Notes: generated from the sequence alone by a model not told the origin. 64,000 nt of DNA from Streptomyces mirabilis (GCF_039503195.1 NZ_JBCJKP010000001.1:10354001-10418000); one strand, 5' to 3'. Shown: positions 50,649 to 59,918, numbered from the stretch's first letter. A program made the numbers and translations.

Positions 50649-52507
50649 GACGGCACCGTCCCCGGCAGCGGGCCGCCCGCCCGGACGGGACCGGGCACGG
50701 CGTGCAACCGGTGGAGACCGGCGTACGCACCGCCGCGCGCGAGCAGGTCGTCGTGGGTCCCGGTCTCCAGGACCCGCCCGTGGTCGAGTACGACGATCCG
50801 CGTGGCGTCGCGGACGGTGAGGAGGTTGTGCGAGATGACGACGGTGGTCCGCCCGGTCATCAGGCGACGCAGCGGGTCCATGACGCGCTGGCCCGATCGG
50901 GCGTCGAGGCCGGTGGTCGGTTCGTCCAGCAGCAGCACGGGCGCGTCCCTGATCATCGCGCGGGCGATCGCGAGGCGCTGGCGCTGTCCGCCGGACAGCG
51001 TCCGGCCGCGCTGGCCGACCATGGTGTCGTAGCCGTCGGGCAGCAGTCGGATGAAGTCGTGGGCGTCGGCCGCGCGGGCCGCCGCGACGATCTCCGCGTC
51101 CGTCGCGCCGGGTCGGCCGTAGGCGATGTTCTCCCGCACAGTGCCGTGGAAGACCAGCGTCTCCTGCAGGACCACCGCGAGGCTCTCCCGCACGTCGGAC
51201 AGGGCCAGTTCCGGCAGGTCGGTCCCGTCGAGCCGGACCGCGCCCCGGTCGGGGTCGTAGAACCGCAACAGCAGCTTGGCGGCGGTGGACTTGCCGGCGC
51301 CGCTCGCGCCCACCAGCGCCAGGGTCTCGCCGGGGGAGACGTGGAACGACACCTCGGACAGCGCCGGGGTCGGCGTACCGGGGTAGCGGAAGGACACGCT
51401 CTCGAACTCGACCTCACCGCGGGCCCGGCCGATCCGGCGGGCGTCGGCGGACTCGACGACCTGGGGACGCTGGTCCAGCAACTCGATGATCCGTTCCGCG
51501 GAGGCCGAGGCGGCGTAGAAGGTGTTGCCGAGGCGGGACAGGTCGCGGATCGGGCTGTAGAGCTTGCCGATCAGGGCCAGGAAGACCAACAGTCCGCCCA
51601 GCGTGAGCTGGCCCTGCGCCAGCTTCCAGGTGCCCAGGCCCATGACGGCGAGACCACCGGACACCTCGATGAGCTCGACCACCGGCCGGTAGACGGCACG
51701 GATGCGTGCCGTGGTCATCGAGGCCTGGAACCTGCCGACGTTCTCGCGCTCGAAGCGGCGCTCCTCCCAGCCCTGCCGGTTGTACGCCTGGACCAGGGCC
51801 ACGTTCCCCAGCGACTCCTCGGCGACGGCGCTCAGGGAGCCACTGCGGCGCCTGCGCTCCCGGGACGCCTCCCTGACCAGCCGGGAGAAGTGCCGGGCGG
51901 CGCGCCAGAACAGCGGCACGATGACGAGGGAGAGGAGCGTCAGGTCCCAGCGCAGGTAGAACAGCAGCCCGAGGAAGACGCCCAGCCGGATCACGTGATA
52001 GATGCCGTCCGCCACTCCGGAGAGCAGGAACGTCTCGACGGCGTCGACGTCACCCGTGACGCGCGACAGTACGTCCCCGAGCCGCCGCCGTTCGAAGAAC
52101 CCGAGCGAGAGCTGCTGGACATGCCGGAACACGTCGGCGCGCAGGGCCAGCAGGAAGCGTTCGCCGACCCATGTGGCCGTCATGTCGTCGGCGAACCCCA
52201 GGACGCCGGAGGCGACGACCAGCCCCAGGTAGGTCGGTGCGATCCAGAGGAACGGTCGTAGGTCCCGCGGGACGAGCACGTCGTCGACCACGACCTTGAA
52301 CAGCAACAGTTCGACCGCGTCGACCAGGGGACCGGCGAGACTGAACAGCACGAGCGGCACGAGCCAGTGCCGTCGGCCGCGGGTGTAGGGCCAGAAACGG
52401 CGGAACACCTCGCGCGGTGGCACCGGCGGCGCGGCCGTCACCAGGGGCGCGGACTCCTCGCCCACCAACAGCAGCCGCTTCAGAACTTGGCTCGGGACAC
52501 GCCTCAT
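50645..52507 (-). CDS. ABC exporter, half-transporter with fused ATPase
   Basis: 620 residues. Membrane domain with six helices (about 45-330), preceded by a conserved soluble APPVPPREVFRRFWPYTRGR segment. ATPase domain: Walker A GASGAGKST, Q-loop LQE, signature LSGGQRQRLAIARAMI, Walker B VLLLDEP, H-loop VISH. It would act as a homodimer exporting an unknown substrate. ATG 52507 has a poor RBS and sits after a run of CCGTCAT-type repeats. It is coupled to the downstream kinase. Confidence 0.93.
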   Translation of the reverse strand: MRRVPSQVLKRLLLVGEESAPLVTAAPPVPPREVFRRFWPYTRGRRHWLVPLVLFSLAGPLVDAVELLLFKVVVDDVLVPRDLRPFLWIAPTYLGLVVASGVLGFADDMTATWVGERFLLALRADVFRHVQQLSLGFFERRRLGDVLSRVTGDVDAVETFLLSGVADGIYHVIRLGVFLGLLFYLRWDLTLLSLVIVPLFWRAARHFSRLVREASRERRRRSGSLSAVAEESLGNVALVQAYNRQGWEERRFERENVGRFQASMTTARIRAVYRPVVELIEVSGGLAVMGLGTWKLAQGQLTLGGLLVFLALIGKLYSPIRDLSRLGNTFYAASASAERIIELLDQRPQVVESADARRIGRARGEVEFESVSFRYPGTPTPALSEVSFHVSPGETLALVGASGAGKSTAAKLLLRFYDPDRGAVRLDGTDLPELALSDVRESLAVVLQETLVFHGTVRENIAYGRPGATDAEIVAAARAADAHDFIRLLPDGYDTMVGQRGRTLSGGQRQRLAIARAMIRDAPVLLLDEPTTGLDARSGQRVMDPLRRLMTGRTTVVISHNLLTVRDATRIVVLDHGRVLETGTHDDLLARGGAYAGLHRLHAVPGPVRAGGPLPGTVPS

Positions 52508-52560
52508 CGCTTGCGTCCGTCATCCGTCATCCGTCTGTCGTCCGTCATCCGTTCGTCGAC
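52508..52560. repeat. Imperfect CCGTCAT/CCGTCTGT repeats
   Basis: The plus strand reads GCGTCCGTCATCCGTCATCC followed by GTCTGTCGTCCGTCATCCGT. Short direct repeats of 7-8 bp lie directly upstream of the ABC transporter start (minus strand). Confidence 0.5.
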
Positions 52561-52628
52561 CGTCGCTCGGACGACGAAGCGGACCAGCTCCGGTCGGTCC
52601 TCCGGACGCCGGTCCGCTCCCGCTTTCA

Positions 52629-52799
52629 CTAGTCGTGGCCGGACCGGCGGTCCTCGAAGTCGGAGTGACGGCCTTCGTGCCTGTTCATCGAGTGCTCGTC
52701 GTGACCCGAGTGGTCGTTCCTCCCGTGGTCGTGGCCGTGGTCGTGGCCGTGGTCGTGGTCACCGTGTCTGGCAGGAAAGAGATCACTGAAGATGGCCAT
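52629..52799 (-). CDS. Histidine-rich small protein, 56 residues
   Basis: ATG 52799 follows GTGGGAGGAATGCC (strong GGAGGA RBS, 5 nt). The product starts MAIFSDLFPARHGDHDHGHD and has 13 His among 56 residues, most in HDHG repeats, plus many Asp, Arg and Gly; no Cys. It should bind Ni/Zn/Co/Cu-type ions. It stands 121 bp upstream of the ABC exporter on the same strand, so it could be an operon partner. The tandem GTGGTCGTGGCC DNA on the plus strand is the reverse of its codons. Too short to be in most ORF lists. Confidence 0.65.
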   Translation of the reverse strand: MAIFSDLFPARHGDHDHGHDHGHDHGRNDHSGHDEHSMNRHEGRHSDFEDRRSGHD

Positions 52800-52888
52800 G
52801 GCATTCCTCCCACTGGGGTGTGCCTTGTATCAGATACGGCCCCGGGTGCCGTTTAGATGGCGTTTTGACGTAAATAGTTGGTTTTGTC

Positions 52889-53920
52889 TTATTGGGATTT
52901 CCGCGTCAGTACCTCGGTCGCGGCGTCGGCGTAGCGGCGGGCCAAGTGCGCGAAGGCGTCCTTGAGTTCGGTCGGCCCGACGACCTCGATGTCGGCGTCG
53001 AACCTGCCGAGGGTGGCCGCCAGGCCGGGCCACGACCACGAGCCGAGGACGAGGCGGCAGCGGTCCGGGCCGAGCTCCTCGACGATTCCCTCGCGGGTGT
53101 GGCGCAGGACGACGGCGGCGGGGAGGTCGAGGATCACCTCGCCTCGGCAGGGCCAGCCGTCGGAGCCGTCGGAGCCGTCCGAGCCCTGGAACCTGCTGGT
53201 CACGAAGGCGGCCACGTTCCCGCCGGGCAGTTCACGCGGAGTGAAACGGGGGCCCGTGGGAGTGCGCGGGCTGATCCGGTCGGCACGGAAGGTGCGCCAG
53301 TCCTCGCGGTCGAGGTCCCAGGCGACGAGGTACCAGCGTCCGCCCCAGGTGACGAGGTGGTGGGGCTGCACCCGGCGCGGCGGAGCCCCGGCGGGGTCGC
53401 GGTCGCCGGTGCCCGCTGGGGACTCGGAGGTGTAGTCGAAGCGCAGGACTTCGCGGGCGTGGACGGCGTCGCCGAGCGTCATGAGCACGCTGCTGTCGAC
53501 CTGTGGCTGCGGCCGGGCCACGGGCCGCTCGACGGCGGTGACCTGGAAGGTTTCGACGCGGCGACGCAGTCGCGCGGGCATGACCTGTCGGACGGTGTTC
53601 AGCGCCCGCGCCGCGGCCTCCTCGATACCGGCACCGGTGGTGGTGGCGATCTGGAGCGCGACGGCGAGGGCCACGGCCTGGTCGTCGTCGAACAGCAACG
53701 GGGGCAGTCGTGTGCCTGCGTCGAGTCGGTACCCGCCGTCCGGGCCCTTGGCGGCCACGATGGGGTAGCCGAGCTCGCGCAGGCGGTCGACGTCGCGTCG
53801 CACGGTGCGCGGGCTGACGTCCAAACGGTCGGCCAGCAGCGCACCCGGCCAGTCCCGGCGCGCCTGGAGCAGCGAGAGCAGCGACAGCAGCCGCGCTGAG
53901 GTCTTCTGCATGACTTCCAT
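52889..53920 (-). CDS. WYL-domain transcriptional regulator (YafY-like)
   Basis: 343 residues from ATG 53920; ATG 53911 (MQKTSARLL) is equally likely. N-terminal HTH_11 domain (ARLLSLLSLLQARRDWPGAL LADRLDVSPRTVRRDVDRLR), then WYL domain with RRVQPHHLVTWGGRWYLVAWD DW (W-Y-L region WGGRWYLVAW). A low-complexity GSDGSDGSDG insert around residue 240 corresponds to repeats near 53160-53190. It is divergent from the DinB gene, a common pairing in which the regulator controls its neighbour. Confidence 0.9.
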   Translation of the reverse strand: MEVMQKTSARLLSLLSLLQARRDWPGALLADRLDVSPRTVRRDVDRLRELGYPIVAAKGPDGGYRLDAGTRLPPLLFDDDQAVALAVALQIATTTGAGIEEAAARALNTVRQVMPARLRRRVETFQVTAVERPVARPQPQVDSSVLMTLGDAVHAREVLRFDYTSESPAGTGDRDPAGAPPRRVQPHHLVTWGGRWYLVAWDLDREDWRTFRADRISPRTPTGPRFTPRELPGGNVAAFVTSRFQGSDGSDGSDGWPCRGEVILDLPAAVVLRHTREGIVEELGPDRCRLVLGSWSWPGLAATLGRFDADIEVVGPTELKDAFAHLARRYADAATEVLTRKSQ

Positions 53921-54033
53921 GGTGCCCCGAGAAGCGGACACAACCTGACCGCTTCTCCTGCGACTGTTCTTCCGTGCCGGACAACAGCAACGAACAGCCA
54001 GCCAACAGCAACGAAGAGAAGGCCCCGATCACC

Positions 54034-54618
54034 GTGAGCGCCACCACCACGCCCTCCACGCCCCCCGCACTCGACGACGAGCGGGCCGACCTGCTCGCCC
54101 AGCTCGCGACCGCGCGAGCCGCCCTGACCAACACGACGCACGGGCTCAGCGACGAACAGGCCGGCGAGCACCCGACGGTCAGCGCGCTGTGCCTGGGCGG
54201 GCTGATCAAGCACGTCGCATCCATCGAGGAGGGATGGATGCGCTTCGCGGTCGACGGCCCGTCGGCGATGCGCTACGACCTGCCCGACGGTGTCACCTGG
54301 GCCGACCTCACGGCCGGCACAGCACGCGAGTTCCCGCAGTGGGCGATCGACCACCAGAACGACTTCCGGATGCTGCCCGGCGAGACGCTCGCCGGGATCG
54401 TCGAGCGCTACGAGCAGGTCGCCGCCCGGAGCGAGAAGGTCATCGCCTCCCTGCCCGACCTGTCCACGACGCACCCGCTGCCGGAGGCGCCCTGGCACGA
54501 GCCCGGAGCAGTGCGCAGCGTGCGCCGGGTGCTGATGCACGTCATCGCCGAGACCGCCCAGCACGCCGGGCACGCGGACATCCTGCGCGAGACGCTCGAC
54601 GGGCAGACGTCGACCTGA
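54034..54618 (+). CDS. DinB-family protein (DUF664)
   Basis: 194 residues from GTG 54034 (GAGAAGG upstream); a longer start at GTG 53974 is possible but less supported. Four-helix DinB fold: ADLLAQLATARAALTNTTHG LSDEQ, LCLGGLIKHVASIEEGWMRF with the first metal His, and the C-terminal RRVLMHVIAETAQHAGHADI carrying the other two (H-x3-H). The family includes thiol transferases for bacillithiol/mycothiol. Neighbour of WYL regulator. Confidence 0.9.
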   Translation: MSATTTPSTPPALDDERADLLAQLATARAALTNTTHGLSDEQAGEHPTVSALCLGGLIKHVASIEEGWMRFAVDGPSAMRYDLPDGVTWADLTAGTAREFPQWAIDHQNDFRMLPGETLAGIVERYEQVAARSEKVIASLPDLSTTHPLPEAPWHEPGAVRSVRRVLMHVIAETAQHAGHADILRETLDGQTST

Positions 54619-54771
54619 CCGGTGACGGACCTCGACCGGGCGGCGGCTGCCCGCCGCCCGGTCCCGACCGCGTGACCCGCACGGAATCGATCAAGACCTG
54701 TACGGAACCGAAGGGAACGGCGAGACCGTGAAGATGTGCGAACCGGGGCGGACCGGCATCGGCGTGCCCCG

Positions 54772-55872
54772 ATGACCGTTCTCGACACCCGGGCCCTCAA
54801 CCGCGCGACACTCGCCCGACAACTGCTGCTCGATCACGCCGACCTACCGGTCCACGACGCCGTCGCGCACCTGTGCGGTCTCCAGGCACAGGAACCGCAG
54901 GAACCCTACGTCGGACTCTGGTCCCGGCTGCGGGCGTTCGACCCGGCGGGTCTCTCGGACCTGCTGACCGGGCGGAGTGTGGTGCGGACCCATCTCATGC
55001 GCCGCACCGTCCACCTCCTCAGCGCCGACGACGCCCTGGCCTGGCGGTCCCGCCACGACGCCATGCTGCGCCAACGGGTGCTCGGCACCTACCGCCGCGA
55101 GCTGGACGGGATCGACCTGGACGAGCTCGCGGCGGCGGGCCGGGCGGTGATGGCCGACGACGAGCCCCGCTCGATGACCGAGCTCGCGCGGGCGCTCGCC
55201 GAGCGCTGGCCGGCACCGGGACCCCGGGCCCTGGGGGAGATGCTGATCGCCGCCCTCGTCCCGATGGCACAGCTGCCGCCGCGCGGGCTGTGGCGCACGA
55301 AGGCGGGGGTGCGCAACGTGCCGCTCTCGTCCTGGCTGGGCCGGGAGATCGACCCGCCGACCGAGGACCGCTCCGACCCCGTGGGCCAGGCGCTGGTACG
55401 CCGCTATCTGGCCGCGTTCGGCCCCGCCGCCTCGGCCGACCTGCGCGCCTGGTGCGGCCTCGCCGGACTGCCGGCCGCGGTGTCCGCGATACGCGAGGAG
55501 CTGGTCACCTTCCGCGACGAGCGAGGCCGGGAACTGCTGGACCTCCCCGGAATGCCGCGCCCCGACCCCGACACGCCCGCCCCGGTCCGGTTCCTGCCGG
55601 CGTTCGACAACGCGCTCCTCGGCTACCACGACCGCGGCCGGATCGTCGACGACGCCCACCGCGGGCTGTCGGTCGCGGGCGCCCGCGTCGTCCTCGTCGA
55701 CGGCCGGGTCGCCGCGACCTGGAACGTCGAGGCAGGCACCGTGAACGTCACGCCACTGCGCCGCTTCTCTTCGGCCGAGCGCACCGCCGTCGCCGAACAG
55801 GGGCGGGAACTGGCGTCGTTCCTCTCCGACAGCGAGAGCCGTCGCGTACGGGTTGCGGCGGCTTCTGGCTGA
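54772..55872 (+). CDS. AlkZ-like winged-helix DNA-glycosylase family (HTH_42)
   Basis: 366 residues from ATG 54772. Begins LDTRALNRATLARQLLLDHA with the AlkZ QxQ motif in LCGLQAQEPQEPY (Gln-Ala-Gln), followed by VVRTHLMRRTVHLLSADDAL, a winged helix and VRFLPAFDNALLGYHDRGRI. AlkZ of S. sahachiroi unhooks azinomycin crosslinks; most homologues are uncharacterised. Second of the plus-strand genes behind DinB. Ends 14 bp from the convergent kinase gene. Confidence 0.88.
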   Translation: MTVLDTRALNRATLARQLLLDHADLPVHDAVAHLCGLQAQEPQEPYVGLWSRLRAFDPAGLSDLLTGRSVVRTHLMRRTVHLLSADDALAWRSRHDAMLRQRVLGTYRRELDGIDLDELAAAGRAVMADDEPRSMTELARALAERWPAPGPRALGEMLIAALVPMAQLPPRGLWRTKAGVRNVPLSSWLGREIDPPTEDRSDPVGQALVRRYLAAFGPAASADLRAWCGLAGLPAAVSAIREELVTFRDERGRELLDLPGMPRPDPDTPAPVRFLPAFDNALLGYHDRGRIVDDAHRGLSVAGARVVLVDGRVAATWNVEAGTVNVTPLRRFSSAERTAVAEQGRELASFLSDSESRRVRVAAASG

Positions 55873-55885
55873 GGGGCACGCCCGG

Positions 55886-56893
55886 TTACCGCGCGGCATC
55901 GAGCGCAGCTGCCAGCCGGGACACGACCTCCAGGTCCGGCATGCCGCGCAAGGAGTCGACGACCTGCCGGCTTGCGAACTCGCGCTGCGCGGCGGTCACG
56001 GTCTGGTCGATGGCGCACTCGGCCTGTACGTAGACGAAATTCAGGGCCGTCGCGAAAAGCATCGAGAACGACTGAGGGCCCGTGAGGGCGGCGCGGCCTC
56101 CGGCACTGCGATAGGCCCGCGCCAGCCGCCGGGCGGAGTCGATGTCCACATGATTGCCGCCCGACCATACGTACACGGCGCGCGCGAACTCGCGTTCCGC
56201 CGAGGTGACCCCGGCGTTGTCCCAGTCGAGGAGGACCGGCCCGTCCCGGCCGACCAGAACGTTCTGGGGCTGCAGGTCGAGATGGGATGTCACCAGATCG
56301 CCGGGGTCGGCCGGCGTCACCCAGTGCGCCAACTCTGCCGCGGAGGTGCCGATGAACCGCCCCAGCGCCTCCGCCCAGGGCAGGCCGGCCTGACGGACCT
56401 GCTTGTGCAGGGCCTTCCACTCGACGTCCTGAGGGGACCGCTCGTACCAGGAATCCGGCGTGTCGCTCGCGTCCTGTCCCGCCGTGTGGAGAAGCGCCAT
56501 GGTCCGGCCGAACCAGTCCAGGATGCCCGGATCGGACGCGTCGGCCTCGGCGCCGTCGATCCAGTCGTACAGCTTGACGTAGGACCCGCCCGAAGAACCC
56601 GAAGAACCCGAAGAACCCGAAGAAGCGGTGACGTGTGAGACGTACGCACCGTGGCGATTGGGAAAGAGCCGCGGTGACGCGATGCCCAGGTCCTCCGCGG
56701 CCTGCCGTAATCCGGCCTCCCGGCGGACCTGCTCCTCGTCGCAGCCGAAGAGAAGCTCCTTCACCGCCCATGAGGAGCCGTTCCCGGAGAACCTCCAGAT
56801 CTGGCCCAACGCGCCACGGGTGACGGGCGCCAACGCCCATGGCCCGGCGCCGAGTCGGTAGGTCTCCGCTATGTGATCGGCTGTGAAGTGCAT
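55886..56893 (-). CDS. Aminoglycoside phosphotransferase-family protein
   Basis: 335 residues. Kinase-like fold: WAVKELLFG (catalytic Lys), SHLDLQPQNVLVGRDG (Brenner motif HxDxxxxN), LLDWDNAG (metal-binding Asp). An SSGSSGSSGSSGG insert at about residue 90 comes from a 9-bp unit repeated about four times (56588-56624). APH-like proteins phosphorylate antibiotics, choline or sugars; the substrate is unknown. Convergent with the AlkZ-like gene. Confidence 0.85.
   Translation of the reverse strand: MHFTADHIAETYRLGAGPWALAPVTRGALGQIWRFSGNGSSWAVKELLFGCDEEQVRREAGLRQAAEDLGIASPRLFPNRHGAYVSHVTASSGSSGSSGSSGGSYVKLYDWIDGAEADASDPGILDWFGRTMALLHTAGQDASDTPDSWYERSPQDVEWKALHKQVRQAGLPWAEALGRFIGTSAAELAHWVTPADPGDLVTSHLDLQPQNVLVGRDGPVLLDWDNAGVTSAEREFARAVYVWSGGNHVDIDSARRLARAYRSAGGRAALTGPQSFSMLFATALNFVYVQAECAIDQTVTAAQREFASRQVVDSLRGMPDLEVVSRLAAALDAAR
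56588..56624. repeat. 9-bp tandem repeat (about four copies)
   Basis: The unit CCCGAAGAA is repeated about four times on the plus strand inside the phosphotransferase gene; it encodes the SSG repeat. Unit length is a multiple of three, so copy-number change would not break the frame. Confidence 0.75.
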
Positions 56894-57063
56894 TCAGGAA
56901 CCTCTCCGGACGCTGACGACCAGGCTTCGTGGTCGGGCCGGTTGGGTCGACCTCACCACAGCCCGAACGAGCTCAATCCAACAACAACTCTTGAGTGGGC
57001 CACGAGCACGCGACTGTACAAAGAGCGGGCCGCTGCAGGACGACACTCGAGAAAGGAAATCCC

Positions 57064-58236
57064 GTGGCCACCGAGCAAGTACTGTCCGGCTCCGCGCCGG
57101 CCGACGAGAGCGGCGAAGCCGCCGAGCCCAAGCGCCCCCGCGTCTCCCGGCTGCCCTCCCTCACCGGCCTGCGGTTCCCCGCCGCGCTGGCCGTCTTCGC
57201 CCACCACGCCTTCCTCCCGATACCCCCGCTGCGGCTGCTGTCCGACGACCGTACGGAGTACCGCCTGGCCGACTGGACCTCGCAGGCCGGCGGCCTCGGC
57301 GTGTCGTTCTTCTTCGTGCTCAGCGGATTCGTACTGACCTGGTCGGCGCGGCGCGGCGACACCACGACGGGGTTCTGGCGGCGCAGGTTCGTCAAGATCT
57401 ACCCGAACTACGTGGTCGCCTGGGCACTGGCCATGCTGCTGTTCGCGAGTTCCTACACCTCCACCCATGTCTCCCTCGCCAACCTGTTCATGGTCCAGGT
57501 GTGGGTGCCCAGCTACTTCACCAACTTCAGTGTGGACTCGCCGAGTTGGTCGCTGGCCGTGGAAGCCGTCTTCTACCTGGGTTTCCCCCTGCTGCTGAGT
57601 GTCTTCCGGCGTATCGACGCCCGTCATCTCAAGTACTGGATCACCGGAGCGATCGCCGCGGTGTGGGCGACCCCCGCGCTGGCGTACGCCCTGTTCCCGA
57701 AGACCCCACGGGTGCCCAGCGGCCAGGACCTCTCGGTCTCGCAGTACTGGTTCAGCTATGTGCTGCCCCCGGTCCGTATGGTCGACTTCGCCCTCGGCAT
57801 CCTGGTGGCGCTCGCGGTGAAGCACGGGCGCTGGCGGAACATCGGCATGTTCTGGTCGAGCCTGCTGCTGGTCGGGGGGTATGTGCTGACCTTCCACGTG
57901 CCCTATCTCTACGGTCAGCGCGCCGCGATGATCCTGCCGATCGCGCTGCTGATCGCGGCCGCGGCCACCGCGGACGTCGAGGGCCGCTTCACCTTGTTCC
58001 GCAGCCGCACGATGGTCTGGCTGGGCGAGATCTCCTTCGCCTTCTACCTCCTGCACTACACAGCGCTGTCCACGCTCCGCAAGGCCCTCGGCACCCATCA
58101 GATGTACTCCACCGCGACAGGCGTGGCGATGCTGGTCGGCACGGCCGCCGTCACGGTCCTGCTGTCCTGGGCGCTCTACACCCTGGTCGAGACCCCACTC
58201 GTACGCCGGTTCAGCCGATCACGCCGCCGCGCCTGA
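57064..58236 (+). CDS. Acyltransferase-3 family membrane protein (OafA/YrhL-like)
   Basis: 390 residues from GTG 57064 (AAAGGAAA upstream). About ten transmembrane segments; motif LRFPAALAVFAHHAF holds the catalytic-type His pair (R-x-x-A-x-x-V-x-x-x-H), GVSFFFVLSGFVL, then FVKIYPNY and PSWSLAVEAVFYLGFPLLL (W-S-L-x-x-E). Such proteins transfer acyl groups to sugars or antibiotics in the membrane. Stands alone; a perfect 14-bp hairpin follows. Confidence 0.9.
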   Translation: MATEQVLSGSAPADESGEAAEPKRPRVSRLPSLTGLRFPAALAVFAHHAFLPIPPLRLLSDDRTEYRLADWTSQAGGLGVSFFFVLSGFVLTWSARRGDTTTGFWRRRFVKIYPNYVVAWALAMLLFASSYTSTHVSLANLFMVQVWVPSYFTNFSVDSPSWSLAVEAVFYLGFPLLLSVFRRIDARHLKYWITGAIAAVWATPALAYALFPKTPRVPSGQDLSVSQYWFSYVLPPVRMVDFALGILVALAVKHGRWRNIGMFWSSLLLVGGYVLTFHVPYLYGQRAAMILPIALLIAAAATADVEGRFTLFRSRTMVWLGEISFAFYLLHYTALSTLRKALGTHQMYSTATGVAMLVGTAAVTVLLSWALYTLVETPLVRRFSRSRRRA

Positions 58237-58278
58237 GCTCTCGTAGTCCGACGGCTGTAGATACTTCGGGAAGTACTT

Positions 58279-58314
58279 CCGGCCCCTTCGACATGCGCGT
58301 GTCGAAGGGGCCGG
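58279..58314. terminator. Bidirectional hairpin terminator
   Basis: A perfect 14-bp stem (58279-58292 with 58301-58314) around an 8-nt loop lies between the convergent acyltransferase and aldehyde dehydrogenase genes. Confidence 0.85.
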
Positions 58315-58363
58315 AGTGGGGAGCGGGGCCCGTGAGCCCGGACATCGGTTCGTCCGGCGGATG

Positions 58364-59833
58364 TCAGATCGGGTAGTGGGCGTGGCCGGAGGTCTGGGCG
58401 GTGATCCAGCGGGTGTCGGTGAAGGCCTCGGCGCCCGCCTGCCCGCCGAAGCGCCCGTAGCCGGAACTCTTCACGCCGCCGAACGGAGCCTGCGGCTCGT
58501 CCGCGATCGACTGGTCGTTGATGTGAACGATGCCGGTACGCAGACGGCGGGCGACCTCCAGACCGGTCGCCAGGTTCTCGGTGATCACGCCGGCGGTCAG
58601 GCCGTACGGTGTGTCGTTGGCCAGCGTCACTGCCTCGTCGACGCTGTCGACGACGTGGATCACGGTCGCCGGGCCGAAGATCTCGTCGTAGTAGATCCTC
58701 ATGTCCTTGGTGACGCCGGTGAGTACGACGGGACGGATGAGCGTGCCGGGCTCCTCGACCTGCCCGGTGCCCGCTGCCAGCCGTGCTCCCCGGGCCACGG
58801 CGTCCGCGACCAGAGCGGCGACCCGTTGGGCCGCACCGGGGTTGACCACGGGGCCGACCGCCGTGCCCGGGTCGGCCGGATCCCCGTACGGCAGGGCCCG
58901 GACGCGGGCGGCGAACCCGGCCGTGAACTCCTCGGCGACCGCGCGGTGCACGATGACCCGGTCCACGCACATGCAGATCTGCCCGGCGTTCATGAAGGAG
59001 CCGAAGACGGCGGCGTCCACCGCGTGGTCGACGTCCGCGTCCTCCAGGACGAGCAGGGCGTTCTTGCCGCCGAGTTCGAGGACGGCGGGCTTGAGGTACT
59101 GCGCGGCCTGGACGCCGATGACGCGTCCGACCTCTGTGGAACCGGTGAAGTTGACCATTCGTACCCGGTCGTCGGCGATCAGCGCGGAGACCACCTCGGC
59201 GGCGTCGGCGCGGTCGTTGGTGACGACGTTGAGCACGCCCGCGGGCAGCCCGGCCTCGTGCAGGACGTCCGAGATCAGCAGACCGCAGGCGATCGGTGCG
59301 TCCTCGCTGGGCTTCATTACCACGGTGTTGCCCATCGCGATCGGCATCGCGACCGCGCGCATGCCGAGGATGACGGGCGCGTTCCACGGCGAGATCGCGG
59401 CGATCACGCCCTTGGGGACCCGTACCTGCGCCGAGTGGACGCCCTCGGAGTTGGTGGCGAGCGTCTGCCCGGTGGGGCCGCTCACGGCGGCGGCAGCCTC
59501 CAGGAGGATGTCGGCGGCCAGCTTGGCGTTGAAGCCGGCCCAGGTCGCGACACCCCCGACCTCCGCCGCCATCAGCCGGACGACCTCCTCGACACGCTCC
59601 TCCATCAGTCGCGCGGCGCGCAGGAAGATCCGACGCCGCTCGGCGGGCCTGGTCGCGGCCCACGCCTCGAACGCGGCGTCGGCGGCGTCCACGGCTCGGC
59701 GTATGTCCTCGGGGGTTCCGGCGGCGACCTCGGCGCAGACGGCGCCGGTCCAGGGATTGATGTCGGATGCCGTGCGGCCGGAGGAGGCGGGGACCTCCTG
59801 GCCGTTGACGATCAGGCCTCGGACGGTGGACAT
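58364..59833 (-). CDS. Aldehyde dehydrogenase (benzaldehyde/vanillin type)
   Basis: 489 residues. NAD-binding VIAAISPWNAPVILGMRAVA and FTGSTEVGRVI, ELGGKN with catalytic-pair Glu, MNAGQICMCVDRV with the catalytic Cys, EIFGPATVIHVVD and PFGGVKSSGYGRFGGQAG. Length and residues are complete. Oxidises aldehydes to acids with NAD(P). It follows the aquaporin gene (86 bp gap) and probably shares its promoter; the divergent IclR gene is a likely regulator. Confidence 0.92.
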   Translation of the reverse strand: MSTVRGLIVNGQEVPASSGRTASDINPWTGAVCAEVAAGTPEDIRRAVDAADAAFEAWAATRPAERRRIFLRAARLMEERVEEVVRLMAAEVGGVATWAGFNAKLAADILLEAAAAVSGPTGQTLATNSEGVHSAQVRVPKGVIAAISPWNAPVILGMRAVAMPIAMGNTVVMKPSEDAPIACGLLISDVLHEAGLPAGVLNVVTNDRADAAEVVSALIADDRVRMVNFTGSTEVGRVIGVQAAQYLKPAVLELGGKNALLVLEDADVDHAVDAAVFGSFMNAGQICMCVDRVIVHRAVAEEFTAGFAARVRALPYGDPADPGTAVGPVVNPGAAQRVAALVADAVARGARLAAGTGQVEEPGTLIRPVVLTGVTKDMRIYYDEIFGPATVIHVVDSVDEAVTLANDTPYGLTAGVITENLATGLEVARRLRTGIVHINDQSIADEPQAPFGGVKSSGYGRFGGQAGAEAFTDTRWITAQTSGHAHYPI

Positions 59834-59918
59834 GGGGTCCTCCAGGGTGAGTGGAAAGGGGAGAGCGAGTGGGAGTGAGGAGGGGGAGCGGGGGCCGGGT
59901 CGGCCGGTGACCTTCGGG

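Noticed and set aside
52508..52560. Possible CRISPR repeat array
   Set aside because: Repeats are 7-8 bp, adjacent and without unique spacers; no cas genes are present.
52635..52856. Plus-strand ORF rich in Val (VVVAVVVAVVVV)
   Set aside because: It is the antisense of the HDHG repeats of the His-rich gene, which has a good RBS; the Val run is an artefact.
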